A stretch of DNA of 64,000 nt, from assembly GCF_031082295.1 (NCBI RefSeq), contig NZ_JAVHLD010000010.1:1-64000 (forward strand), given 5' to 3'. The DNA is from Humidesulfovibrio sp. (GTDB lineage Bacteria > Desulfobacterota > Desulfovibrionia > Desulfovibrionales > Desulfovibrionaceae). Numbering within the stretch: position 1 is the stretch's first letter; every line of letters begins with the position of its first letter. The notes beneath the pieces were generated by a model that did not search any database, was not told where the DNA came from, and saw nothing but the letters and a program-made list of their open reading frames with translations. This document shows positions 8,712 through 21,767 of the stretch, piece by piece. A program made the position numbers and the translations under genes.

Positions 8712-10364
8712 CTACGCCCCGGCAGCGACGAAAGCGGCGTCCACCATGGCCTGGGCCTCGCGCTGCAGCAGCTTCAAGTGCTCGCGCCCGAGGAAGCTCT
8801 CGGCGTAAATCTTGTAGATCTCCTCCGTGCCCGAGGGCCGCGCCGCGAACCAGCCGTTCTCCGTCACCACCTTGAGCCCGCCGATGTCCGCGCCGTTGCC
8901 GGGCGCGCGCGTCAGCTTGGCCTGGATGGCCTCCCCGGCCAGGGTCGTCGCCGTGACCATCGTCGGCGTCAGGGTCTTGAAGGCCGCCTTCTGGGCGGAG
9001 GTCGCGGGGGCGTCCATGCGCTCGTAGACCGGACTGCCGAAGCGCGCCGTGAGGTCCGCGTAGTGCATGCCGGGATCCTTGCCCGTGCGCGCGGTTATCT
9101 CCGCGGCCAGGAGCCCCATGATGATGCCGTCCTTGTCCGTGGTCCAGACAGTGCCGTCCTTGCGCAGGAAGCTGGCCCCGGCGCTTTCCTCGCCGCCGAA
9201 GCCGTAGGAGCCGTCGAGGAGTCCGTCCACGAACCACTTGAAGCCCACCGGCACCTCCTTGAGGGTGCGCCCAAGGCTCGCAGCCACGCGGTCCAGCATG
9301 GAGCTCGACACCAGGGTCTTGCCCACGGCCGCGTCCGCGCGCCAGCCGGGCCGGTTGCGGAACAGGTAGTCCACGGCCACGGCAAGGTAGTGGTTGGGAT
9401 TCATGAGCCCGGCGCTTCTGGTGACTATGCCGTGGCGGTCGAAGTCCGGGTCGTTGCCGAAGGCCACGTCGTAGGAATCCTTGTGCGCGATGAGCCCTTG
9501 CATGGCGTAGGGCGAGGAGCAGTCCATGCGGATCTTGCCGTCCTTGTCCACGGTCATGAAGGAGAAGGTCGGGTCCACCACCGTGTTGACCACGGTCAGG
9601 TTGATGCCCCAGCGCTCGGCGATGGGCGCAAGAAACCCGATGCCCGAACCGCCCAGCGGGTCGGCCCCGATCTTGATGCCAGAAGCCTTGATGGCCTGCA
9701 TGTCCACCATGTTACCGAGGTCTTCCACGTAGGGCGCCACATAGTCGATCTGGTGCGTCGTCTCGGCCTTGAGCGCGCGCTCAAGGGGCATGCGCCGCAC
9801 CCCGGCCAGGCCGCTGCGCAACAACTCGTTGGCCCGGTCCTGAATGGCCTTGGTGGTGGAGGTGTCCGCTGGGCCGCCCTCGGGGGGGTTGTACTTGAAG
9901 CCGCCGTCCTGGGGAGGATTGTGCGAGGGGGTCACCACCACGCCGTCCGCCTGCCGGTTCTGGGGGCTCCTGTTGTGGCAAAGGATTGCGTGGGAGATGA
10001 CCGGCGTGGGCGTGAATCCGCCGCCCGCCTGAATCATGACGTCCAACCCTTGCGCCGCGAAGACCTCAAGGGCCGTGGACAGGGCAGGCGCCGACAAGGC
10101 GTGGGTGTCCATGCCCATGAACAGCGGCCCGCGGATGCCCGCCGCCGCGCGATGCTCCACTATGGCCTGGCTGATGGCCAGGATGTGCGCTTCGTTGAAG
10201 CTGCCGGCGCCGCTCGTCCCGCGGTGGCCGGAGGTGCCGAAGCTGACCAGTTGGGCCGGGTCAGCGGCCTCGGGCGTGATACGCGAATAGTCCGCCAGGA
10301 GGCGCGGAATGTCGGAGAGGAGTTCCTGTGGGGCGGGTTTTCCTGCCAGCGGGTGAACGGCCAT
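8712..10364 (-). CDS. pgm: phosphoglucomutase (alpha-D-glucose phosphate-specific)
   Basis: 550 residues, normal for the bacterial Pgm family. An early FGTSGHRG segment (about 43-50) and the catalytic phosphoserine loop TPSHNPP (about residue 145) followed by [11 protein letters not shown] are present, as are the C-terminal RPSGTEE phosphate-binding residues. It interconverts glucose 1-phosphate and glucose 6-phosphate, joining glycogen synthesis (glgA) with glycolysis. ATG at 10364 lies behind GGAGG. It is preceded by a cyclic-nucleotide-binding gene 27 bases upstream on the same strand, so the two may be co-transcribed. Confidence 0.95.
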   Translation of the reverse strand: MAVHPLAGKPAPQELLSDIPRLLADYSRITPEAADPAQLVSFGTSGHRGTSGAGSFNEAHILAISQAIVEHRAAAGIRGPLFMGMDTHALSAPALSTALEVFAAQGLDVMIQAGGGFTPTPVISHAILCHNRSPQNRQADGVVVTPSHNPPQDGGFKYNPPEGGPADTSTTKAIQDRANELLRSGLAGVRRMPLERALKAETTHQIDYVAPYVEDLGNMVDMQAIKASGIKIGADPLGGSGIGFLAPIAERWGINLTVVNTVVDPTFSFMTVDKDGKIRMDCSSPYAMQGLIAHKDSYDVAFGNDPDFDRHGIVTRSAGLMNPNHYLAVAVDYLFRNRPGWRADAAVGKTLVSSSMLDRVAASLGRTLKEVPVGFKWFVDGLLDGSYGFGGEESAGASFLRKDGTVWTTDKDGIIMGLLAAEITARTGKDPGMHYADLTARFGSPVYERMDAPATSAQKAAFKTLTPTMVTATTLAGEAIQAKLTRAPGNGADIGGLKVVTENGWFAARPSGTEEIYKIYAESFLGREHLKLLQREAQAMVDAAFVAAGA

Positions 10365-10391
10365 GCTGCCTCCGTAAGGTTCGCCAGGGCC

Positions 10392-10874
10392 TCAACCCTT
10401 GCTTGCGGTGAGTTCCGTGAGCCTCTTGTCCAACTCGCGCACCCGCACGGCCAGCACCTCGCAGAAAATGCGGTAGAGGATCGACTGGACGAGGTAGGTG
10501 TCCTTGGCCGTCTGGCGGTCCAGGATGGATGCGTCAACGGCCACGACCAGGGTCGGCGTCAGGGCCTCGATGCTGGCCGAGCGGGGGCTGCCGTCGATGA
10601 TGCCCATCTCGCCGAAGACGTCCCCAAGCCGACGGATGGAGCCTACCTCAACGCCCTTGACGGAAATCTTCAGGTCGCCCTTGATGAGGAAAAAGACCCA
10701 GGCGTCATAATCTCCCTCGCGAATGATCAGCTCGCCTGGATCGTACTTGCGCATGCGCGACATGCGCACGACCTCCTGAATCATGCTCTCCTCCAGGGAG
10801 GAAAAGGCCGGAATCCTGCGGAACTGTTCCAGAGTCTCGGCGTTGGTCGGGTCGAACTCATGTTCCCTCATCAT
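10392..10874 (-). CDS. stand-alone cyclic-nucleotide-binding domain protein
   Basis: 160 residues made almost entirely of one cNMP-binding jelly roll (about residues 20-135). The phosphate-binding cassette is intact: FGEMGIIDGSPRSAS carries the conserved Glu and Arg that hold cyclic AMP. There is no helix-turn-helix C-terminal domain as in Crp/Fnr; the tail (RVRELDKRLTELTASKG) looks like a short helix or coiled coil. The start ATG at 10874 follows GAGGT; a longer frame to 10979 lacks a site. It is probably a cAMP-regulated adaptor rather than a transcription factor, and sits 27 bases upstream of pgm. Confidence 0.82.
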   Translation of the reverse strand: MMREHEFDPTNAETLEQFRRIPAFSSLEESMIQEVVRMSRMRKYDPGELIIREGDYDAWVFFLIKGDLKISVKGVEVGSIRRLGDVFGEMGIIDGSPRSASIEALTPTLVVAVDASILDRQTAKDTYLVQSILYRIFCEVLAVRVRELDKRLTELTASKG

Positions 10875-11111
10875 GGCTACCTCGCAAAAGGTTCTTCCAT
10901 GCAAGATGCCTGAATCTTTCGCTTCGGGCAAGCCGCAGCTGGTGTCCTCGGACGGAAATTCATAGGCCAGGCGCGGCATGCCCTATGTCTTTCCGCGCAG
11001 ACGACCCGCCGCCCTTGATCATGCGAACCGGCTGGGGTATTGGGGGACGTGGCCCGCCATATTCGAGCCCGCCGCCGACAGGCCACAGGCAAGGACAACC
11101 GAGAGGAGCGC

Positions 11112-11984
11112 ATGGACACCAGCCCCAAGAATGTGCGGGAACACATCGCCCGCTCCAAGTTCTTTCTACAGCGCAAGGACATCCTGAAGAGCCTCAAGTC
11201 CCTGGCCTTGGCCTTGGAACTGCTGGGCTCCGGGCAGATTTTCGGGCGCGAGCGCATCGAGATCGACGTGCTCATGGAAGAGGCCGTGCGCCTGGTGGTG
11301 GAACAGGAGGGGCTCAAGGCCGCCTTCCCCGCCGGCACGGCTTACAAGAAAGGCAAGGAGCGCGAGCTGTCGGCCCTGTTCAGCCGCGTGGCCACTGCCC
11401 TTGAGGCGGTGTTCGGCAGGGCCAGGAAAGAGGAACGGCGCAAGCAGCTTGCGGAGCTCGACGAACTCATCCTCGCCGGACAGGCAGAGCTGGACCAAGG
11501 CCAACCCATGGAGGCCCGCAAGCATTTCCGCCGCGCGGTGGAAATCTGCGGCGACGAGCCCGGCCTCTACGCCGATCTTGGCAACCGTTTCTTCCTGGCC
11601 GGACTGCTGGCCGAGGCGGTGGAATACTTGCTGAAGAACATCGAGGTGGCGCCAGGCGAGCTGCGCCCCTACCCGCTCCTGGCCCAATGCTACGATTCGC
11701 TTGGCGACGCCGACAAGGCCGAGGATATCGTACGCGCGGCCCTGCGCCGCTTCGGCCCCATGGAGGCCATGAACCTGCGCCTGGCCAAGGGCGCCCTGGA
11801 GCGCCGCAACTGGGGCGAGGCCCTGACCAACGCCCAGGCAGTGCTCAAGCTCAACGCCACGAACCAGGAAGCGCTCAAGCTGGCCGCCACCGCGAGCCAA
11901 CACATCTACGGCGACCCCCTGGCCTATCAGCGCGAGGACGCCCGCCCCAGCAGGGAAGGCGTGGAGGTCAAGCTCGACCTCTAG
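11112..11984 (+). CDS. TPR-repeat protein
   Basis: 290 residues. The C-terminal half contains tandem TPR-like helices (ILAGQAELDQGQPMEARKHF..., GLYADLGNRFFLAGLLAEAVEYL..., PLLAQCYDSLGDADKAEDI, and ALTNAQAVLKLNATNQEALKL in parts). The N-terminal part is helical and charged, without signal peptide or membrane segment, so it is cytoplasmic. The ATG at 11112 follows GAGAGGAG. Partners are unknown; the gene stands alone between a divergent cyclic-nucleotide-binding gene and a convergent histidine kinase gene. Confidence 0.8.
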   Translation: MDTSPKNVREHIARSKFFLQRKDILKSLKSLALALELLGSGQIFGRERIEIDVLMEEAVRLVVEQEGLKAAFPAGTAYKKGKERELSALFSRVATALEAVFGRARKEERRKQLAELDELILAGQAELDQGQPMEARKHFRRAVEICGDEPGLYADLGNRFFLAGLLAEAVEYLLKNIEVAPGELRPYPLLAQCYDSLGDADKAEDIVRAALRRFGPMEAMNLRLAKGALERRNWGEALTNAQAVLKLNATNQEALKLAATASQHIYGDPLAYQREDARPSREGVEVKLDL

Positions 11985-12016
11985 GCGTTGTCCCAGCCCC
12001 TTGGCGCAGCCGTCGC

Positions 12017-13948
<1,932 letters not shown>

Positions 13949-14023
13949 GCGAGCGCGCCTCAGGTTGCTTGGGGCCAATGGGTACCGCCCCCTGCTCACT
14001 ACAATACTCGACAAGCCCAACTG

Positions 14024-14053
14024 AATCTAGAGCATTTTTGTGGAGAATGTAAA
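14024..14053 (-). promoter_or_regulatory. possible promoter of the histidine kinase gene
   Basis: On the minus strand TTTACA (14048-14053) and TAGATT (14024-14029) are 18 bases apart, downstream of the groEL terminator and upstream of the kinase start at 13948. The match is moderate. Confidence 0.35.
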
Positions 14054-14062
14054 GCTTGACCC

Positions 14063-14097
14063 AAAAAAAGGCCGAAGCCCTTGCGGACTCCGGCCTT
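14063..14097 (-). terminator. intrinsic terminator of groESL
   Basis: On the minus strand AAGGCCG (14091-14097) pairs with CGGCCTT (14069-14075) and is followed by a run of seven T residues. It lies 25 bases after the groEL stop codon. Confidence 0.85.
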
Positions 14098-14122
14098 GTC
14101 ATTTGGCTGAATCGGGAGCTGG

Positions 14123-15802
<1,680 letters not shown>

Positions 15803-15881
15803 TTAAAAATTTGTGCCATGCGGCGGGTTATGTTTGTGCGGGGCTGAACCCTGTGAAACCCCCGAAGGGGGTCCGAAGGGC

Positions 15882-16172
15882 CTATTTCTCGACGATGGCG
15901 AGGATGTCTTCCTCGCGCAGCACCAGGTGCTCTTCGCCGTCAACCTTGATCTCCGTGCCCGCGTACTTGGTGAACAGCACCATGTCGCCAGCCTTCACGG
16001 CCATCTTCACGAGCTTGCCGGATTCGTCCAGCTTGCCGGGGCCGGCGGCGATGACTTTGCCGCGCTGGGGCTTTTCTTTGGCGCTGTCGGGGATGATGAT
16101 GCCGCCGGCGGTCACTTCTTCGGACTCCAGACGTTTCACCAGAACACGGTCATTGAGGGGCTTCAACTTCAT
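15882..16172 (-). CDS. groES: co-chaperonin GroES
   Basis: 96 residues, standard GroES length. The [13 protein letters not shown] start, the mobile-loop region with the GGIIIPD segment (about residues 23-30) that contacts GroEL, and the C-terminal EEDILAIVE end are all present. It caps the GroEL ring during folding cycles. The start at 16172 is preceded by a GGAGG site. First gene of the groESL unit; its leader contains a hairpin with a T tract (16253-16281) and I find no CIRCE operator. Confidence 0.97.
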   Translation of the reverse strand: MKLKPLNDRVLVKRLESEEVTAGGIIIPDSAKEKPQRGKVIAAGPGKLDESGKLVKMAVKAGDMVLFTKYAGTEIKVDGEEHLVLREEDILAIVEK

Positions 16173-16252
16173 CGCTTCGGTCCTCCACAGGGGTGTGTGT
16201 GTTGTTGTGCGCCAGCGTGCGCCGAAGTCCGGCGGACGGGCGCCTGTTGACT

Positions 16253-16281
16253 AAAAAGCGCCCCGCACTTGGCGCGGGGCG
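16253..16281 (-). terminator. terminator hairpin in front of groES
   Basis: A perfect 8-bp stem (CGCCCCGC on plus at 16259-16266 with GCGGGGCG at 16274-16281) is followed on the minus strand by five T residues. It lies between malQ and groES, both on the minus strand, so it can end malQ transcription; it also lies downstream of the best promoter for groES. Confidence 0.8.
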
Positions 16282-16295
16282 TTTCAGGCATGGGG

Positions 16296-16323
16296 AAGAT
16301 AAACACCAAGGGCGCGCTGTCAA
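16296..16323 (-). promoter_or_regulatory. sigma-70-type promoter between malQ and groES
   Basis: On the minus strand a perfect TTGACA (16318-16323) is followed after 16 bases by TATCTT (16296-16301). The predicted start, near 16289, is immediately before the hairpin at 16253-16281. I do not see a convincing sigma-32 element. Confidence 0.55.
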
Positions 16324-16347
16324 CACGCGCGGGCGAAAAAAACGCGC

Positions 16348-17913
16348 CTACGTCGTTGTCTTCTCCACCGGCTCGCCGCCAGCGTCGGTCATGGCCGAGC
16401 GGCCGAAGAGCTCGCACAGGCCGCGCAGGTCCTCGGCCAGCGCCCGGCCAAAGGCGCACAGGCACAGCCGGTCCTGGGGCAGCCGCCAGCCCCAGTTGCC
16501 CTTGGTGGTGCCGGGGATGTTCATGCGGTGGCCGGCGTCCAGGTCGAGCAGGTCCTGGGCGGGAATCACGGCGTCCCTGGCCGGGCTTGCTAGCGCCAGG
16601 CGGATGAACTCGCGCACCACGTTGCCAGCGGTGATTTTGCGGCCCAGGTAGCGCGCCAGCACCCGACGCAGTCCGGGCCCGGCCTCGCCGGACTCGAACC
16701 AGCCGCGTGTGGTGTTGTTGTCGTGGGTGCCGGTGTAGACCACGCAGTTCTGTTCGTGGTTGTGCGGGGCGTCCGGACAGGTCGGCGTGTGCGGCCCGAA
16801 GGCGAACTGCAGGATCTTCATGCCCGGCAGGCCGAAATGCTCCTTCAGGGCGATGACGTCGTCGGTGATGACGCCGAGGTCCTCGGCGATGAGGGGCAGG
16901 TGCCCGTGGGCCTCAAGGAGCGCGGTGAGCATCTCACGGCCCAGGGCCGGAACCCACTCGCCGTTAATGGCGGTCTTCTCCTCGGCGGCAATCTCCCAGT
17001 ACCCGGCGAACCCGCGGAAGTGGTCCAGGCGCACCAGGTCGAACAGCCCGAAGTTGTGCCGCATGCGGCTGATCCACCAGGCAAAACCCTGGGCCTTGCA
17101 GGCATCCCAGTCGAACACGGGGTTGCCCCAGCGCTGGCCGGTCTCGCTGAAATAATCCGGCGGCACCCCGGCCACGAAGATGGGCATGCCGTCCTTGTCC
17201 AGCTTGAACAGCTGCGTGTTGGCCCAGACGTCGGCGGAGTCGTGGGTCACGTAGATGGGCACGTCACCCACCACTTCCACGTCAAGCTTGGCGAGTTCGA
17301 AGCGCAGGCGGCCCCACTGCCGGAAGAACAGCCACTGGCAGAACTCGAAGAACACGATCTCGCGGTGCAGCAGGGTGCCGTAGCGCTTGAGGGCCTCCTC
17401 GCGGCGCAGGCGGATGTCCTCGGGCCAGGCGGTCCAGGGCGCGCCGCCGAAATAGTCCTTGAGGGCCATGAACAGGGCGTAGTCCGGCAGCCAGGAGCAG
17501 TTGTGGACCTGGAATTCGGCAAAGGCGGGCTCGCTTTCCAGGCCGCCCGCCTCCAGCCTGCGCTCGAAGACCTGGCGCAGCATGGCGCCCTTGGTGCGCT
17601 CCACGGCCTGGAAGTCGACCCGGTCCTGCTCCGGCAGCGCAAAGGTGGAGAGTTCCCGGCGCGTCAACAGACCGTCGTCGCACAGGCCATCGGGGCTGAT
17701 GCACAGCGTGTTGCCCGCAAAGGCCGAGAAGCTGGAGTACGGCGAGTTGCCCAGGCTGGAGGCCGTGGGCGCGATGGGCAGCATCTGCCAGCGGCTCTGC
17801 CCGGCCATGGTCAAAAATTCCGCAAAGCGCAGGGCCTCCGGCCCCAAGTCGCCGATGCCATAGCGTGAAGGCAGGGAGGTGAGGTGCAAAAGCACACCGC
17901 TGGTTCGCCGCAT
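16348..17913 (-). CDS. malQ: 4-alpha-glucanotransferase (amylomaltase)
   Basis: 521 residues, GH77. The N terminus (GVLLHLTSLPSRYGIGDLG, sugar-binding W in RWQMLP, GNSPYSSFSAFAGN) is diagnostic. Catalytic regions are visible: VRLDHFRGF (nucleophile Asp), IAEDLGVI (acid/base Glu) and GTHDNNTTRGW (transition-state Asp). It disproportionates alpha-1,4-glucans and works with glycogen breakdown. The ATG at 17913 follows AAGGAG; the open frame reaches 18096 but its extra residues are unlike the family. Monocistronic in appearance, with divergent small gene upstream. Confidence 0.95.
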   Translation of the reverse strand: MRRTSGVLLHLTSLPSRYGIGDLGPEALRFAEFLTMAGQSRWQMLPIAPTASSLGNSPYSSFSAFAGNTLCISPDGLCDDGLLTRRELSTFALPEQDRVDFQAVERTKGAMLRQVFERRLEAGGLESEPAFAEFQVHNCSWLPDYALFMALKDYFGGAPWTAWPEDIRLRREEALKRYGTLLHREIVFFEFCQWLFFRQWGRLRFELAKLDVEVVGDVPIYVTHDSADVWANTQLFKLDKDGMPIFVAGVPPDYFSETGQRWGNPVFDWDACKAQGFAWWISRMRHNFGLFDLVRLDHFRGFAGYWEIAAEEKTAINGEWVPALGREMLTALLEAHGHLPLIAEDLGVITDDVIALKEHFGLPGMKILQFAFGPHTPTCPDAPHNHEQNCVVYTGTHDNNTTRGWFESGEAGPGLRRVLARYLGRKITAGNVVREFIRLALASPARDAVIPAQDLLDLDAGHRMNIPGTTKGNWGWRLPQDRLCLCAFGRALAEDLRGLCELFGRSAMTDAGGEPVEKTTT

Positions 17914-18094
17914 GAAGTCTCCTTGGGGGCGCCGCCGGGAGCGCCAGAGGGACGCCGAGGCAACGGTTGCGCCCATGCTACACGGAACACGGGAGGAGCG
18001 GAAGAGGGGCACGCGGCCTGGGCAAAAATGCCCTGGCACGCAAGGTGCAGCAGCTTCGGCCATGGAGCCCCGCCGGGGCTCGAAGGAGGCCACC

Positions 18095-18436
18095 ATGCCA
18101 GAAGCCGGCAGACAGCCCGTGCGAGATCAGGTGTTGGAGGCCCTGGGCCAGACCCAGGACAGCCTGCACGAACTGGATTACGAAGACGTCGCCATTTCCG
18201 CGGCGGGCCTGGCGCTGGTTCGCCAGGCGGCCACCCTGGTGCTGCGCCGCGTCAGCGGCATGGCGGCGGAAGAGCTGCCGATTTCACGAGCCCTGGCCCT
18301 GTTCCTCGACCACGTGTTCTGGAACGAGGCCACAGGCGGGCTGATCCTCTGCGCCGACCTCTCCGAGAAGAGCGTCTGCCTGCCGATTCCCGCGGACTGC
18401 TGGGGCATCAAGCCCCATATGGGCCACATCCAGTAG
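18095..18436 (+). CDS. small hypothetical protein
   Basis: 113 residues, no recognised domain. It is acidic and helical, begins MPEAGRQP after a good AAGGAGG site (about 18084-18090), and ends with a distinctive ADLSEKSVCLPIP and PHMGHIQ segment. No signal peptide or membrane helix. It is divergent from malQ and convergent with purA. Codon use and the ribosome site support a real gene; function is unknown. Confidence 0.65.
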   Translation: MPEAGRQPVRDQVLEALGQTQDSLHELDYEDVAISAAGLALVRQAATLVLRRVSGMAAEELPISRALALFLDHVFWNEATGGLILCADLSEKSVCLPIPADCWGIKPHMGHIQ

Positions 18437-18440
18437 GCGC

Positions 18441-18489
18441 GCCCGGCCTGTCGCCCCGGAAAGGCCGAGGCGACGGCTGCGGGCCGGGC
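18441..18489. terminator. long hairpin between convergent genes
   Basis: GCCCGGCC plus GTCGCC (18441-18455) pair with GGCGAC (18469-18474) and GGCCGGGC (18482-18489) around a 13-base loop. It sits in the 65-base gap between the small hypothetical gene and purA. No T tract on either strand, so efficient intrinsic termination is uncertain. Confidence 0.45.
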
Positions 18490-18501
18490 TGGCCGCCTTA
18501 A

Positions 18502-19791
<1,290 letters not shown>

Positions 19792-19868
19792 TTATGGCTA
19801 CTTGCCCCGTCCACGCGTGACGAATTTTTTGCGCAAGCGGATGATTTTCGTAAAAGAGGAATCGACAC

Positions 19869-21233
19869 ATGTCAACAATTGCCCCGGACAATGCCCCCAG
19901 ATGGGCGCGCCAATTCAGGCGCGAGCACATCATCATGGGCCTCTTGTCCCTCGCCCTGTTCGGGCTTGTGCTCCACTACATCAGGACGCTTCCCCTGCCG
20001 AAGACCCTGATCGTGGCGGCCCCCATGCAGGCGCGCATGTCCGACACCTCCGGCATCAGCCCGGAGCAGGAGCTGCTGGAACGTTTCCGCATGCTCAACA
20101 ATGGAGTGGAGGTGCGCCTGCTGCTGACGCGCACCCCTGAGGAAGCCCTGGAGATGGTCGAGCAGGGCAAGGCCCAGATCGGCCTGGCCCTTGGCGTGGC
20201 CCCCACCGAGGCCGAACGCCGCGACAGCCTTGACGCGGACAAGAAGCCCCGCGTGGCCTTTGGCCCGGAATACGACCGCCAGCCCATCTACGCGGTTGAC
20301 TGGGACGAGGGCTACCTGCCGAACGGCAACATTCGGCCCGCCATGGACGAACTGTTGCGCGTGGCCGCATCCTTCTCCCAAGACCCGGTGCTCGCCCCGG
20401 CCCTGCCGCTGGATGCCCTGCATCTGCTGCTGCCCTTCCTGCCCGAGGTGCGCGACGTGGCCCCCACAGGCCGAGAGGCCGGGTACCGCTTCGTCTGGCG
20501 CACCGACGTGCCCAAGCTCGACAAGGCCATGCGCAGCTTCTGGAAGCAGTTGGCCTCTGACGGCACCCTGCCCGCCCTGCGAGAGCGCACCATGGGTTTT
20601 CTGCCCGAGGATCCGGACCCCTTCGAGATGGAGATACTGCGCCGCACCCTGGCGCTCTATGTGCCGCCCCACGCCGGCACCATCGCCAAGGCCGCCCGCA
20701 AGTGGAAGCTTGACCCCATCCTGCTCACTGCGGTGATCCACCAGGAATCGCACTTCGACCCGGCCGCCGTGAGCGCCACGGGCGTGCGCGGGATCATGCA
20801 GCTCACCGGAGACACCAGGGAACGCCTGGGCGTCACCGATCCAGGCAACGACGACGAGGTCATCACCGCCGGAGCCCGCTACCTGGACATGCTGCGCGGC
20901 CACTTTCTTGAACAGGGCTACAGCCGCGACGACGCCATGCTGCTCGGCCTGGCGGCCTTCAACGTTGGCCAGGGACACGTGGAGGACGCCATCAGCCTCG
21001 CCGGCAAGGGCCTGCCGGGCCTGCCGGGCTGGGTCGCCGTGCGCAGGGTGCTGCCCGCCCTGGCCCGAGAGGACGTGGCCAAAGACACCCGGCATGGTGT
21101 GTGCCGAGGTTTCGAGGCCGTGGAATTCGTGGATAAGGTGCGCTACTTCGCCTACGCGATCAAGGGGCTAGTCCACCAGGTCGGGCCGAAGCGGGATGAG
21201 CTTTCCGGCCTTCGGCTTGCCCTGGCGCGCTGA
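19869..21233 (+). CDS. mltF: membrane-bound lytic murein transglycosylase F-like protein
   Basis: 454 residues. An N-terminal membrane anchor (about 21-38) is followed by a solute-binding-protein-like domain (about 45-250) and a C-terminal lytic transglycosylase domain with HQESHFDP (catalytic Glu293), GVRGIMQL and AAFNVGQGHV. This domain order is that of MltF, which cleaves peptidoglycan at the inner or outer membrane face. The anchor here looks like a signal anchor without lipobox. The 3' end overlaps the convergent gene at 21168 by 66 bases. Confidence 0.9.
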   Translation: MSTIAPDNAPRWARQFRREHIIMGLLSLALFGLVLHYIRTLPLPKTLIVAAPMQARMSDTSGISPEQELLERFRMLNNGVEVRLLLTRTPEEALEMVEQGKAQIGLALGVAPTEAERRDSLDADKKPRVAFGPEYDRQPIYAVDWDEGYLPNGNIRPAMDELLRVAASFSQDPVLAPALPLDALHLLLPFLPEVRDVAPTGREAGYRFVWRTDVPKLDKAMRSFWKQLASDGTLPALRERTMGFLPEDPDPFEMEILRRTLALYVPPHAGTIAKAARKWKLDPILLTAVIHQESHFDPAAVSATGVRGIMQLTGDTRERLGVTDPGNDDEVITAGARYLDMLRGHFLEQGYSRDDAMLLGLAAFNVGQGHVEDAISLAGKGLPGLPGWVAVRRVLPALAREDVAKDTRHGVCRGFEAVEFVDKVRYFAYAIKGLVHQVGPKRDELSGLRLALAR

Positions 21234-21593
21234 GGAGCGGGCCGGAGCCTTGGGGGCGGCCGGAGCCGACGACTGGTCGGGTTCGGACGAGGACGAGGCG
21301 GCCTGCCCGGGACGGCCTTCCGGCGCGGTCAGGTTCAGCATGCCCAGGTCGAGCCCGGGACCGGGCACGCCGGAGCGCGAAGCCGCCAGATTGTAGTTGA
21401 AGAGCTGATTCTTCATGCGCACCGACTGGATGACGCCGAAGATCAGCGCGGCTTCCTCCCAGCGCCTGGTGGGCTCGAAGCGGCGAACGATCTCCGCGTA
21501 CTTCTCCCACAGGTCCATGAGGGAGGCCTCGTCAAAGGCGACGATCTGCCGGGCCAGCTTGGCAAGGGCGTTTTCCAGATATGACTCGGCCAT
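21168..21593 (-). CDS. hypothetical protein with helical N-terminal half
   Basis: 141 residues. The first 75 residues look like an ordered helical domain (LAKLARQIVAFDEASLMDLWEKY, in parts; RRWEEAALIFGVIQSVRMKNQL). The rest is a low-complexity Ala/Pro/Ser linker ending RPDLVD. No known family recognised. A clear GGAGGTT site precedes ATG 21593. The last 66 bases are antisense to the end of mltF. It may be a lineage-specific cytoplasmic protein. Confidence 0.7.
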   Translation of the reverse strand: MAESYLENALAKLARQIVAFDEASLMDLWEKYAEIVRRFEPTRRWEEAALIFGVIQSVRMKNQLFNYNLAASRSGVPGPGLDLGMLNLTAPEGRPGQAASSSSEPDQSSAPAAPKAPARSSARQGKPKAGKLIPLRPDLVD

Positions 21594-21767
21594 TGTTGTG
21601 AACCTCCGTGGGCCGCGAACGCGGCGTGTGGAGGCTTGCTATCAGAATTCCCGGCACTCGCCAATGGCTGATCTGGCGCATTGCCCGCCGGGGTCGGCTG
21701 TGCTAACTGGTCCGTTGCCGGATGCGCGAGCGCGCACAGGACGTTACACGAAAACAAGGATGCGGCC

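Noticed and set aside
10875-10979. Longer N terminus of the cyclic-nucleotide-binding protein
   Set aside because: The extra 35 residues have no family match and the start at 10874 has a good ribosome site.
16173-16347. CIRCE (HrcA) operator or sigma-32 promoter before groES
   Set aside because: No TTAGCACTC-N9-GAGTGCTAA. A CTTGG...CCCCAT pair exists but is only eight bases apart, too short for sigma-32.
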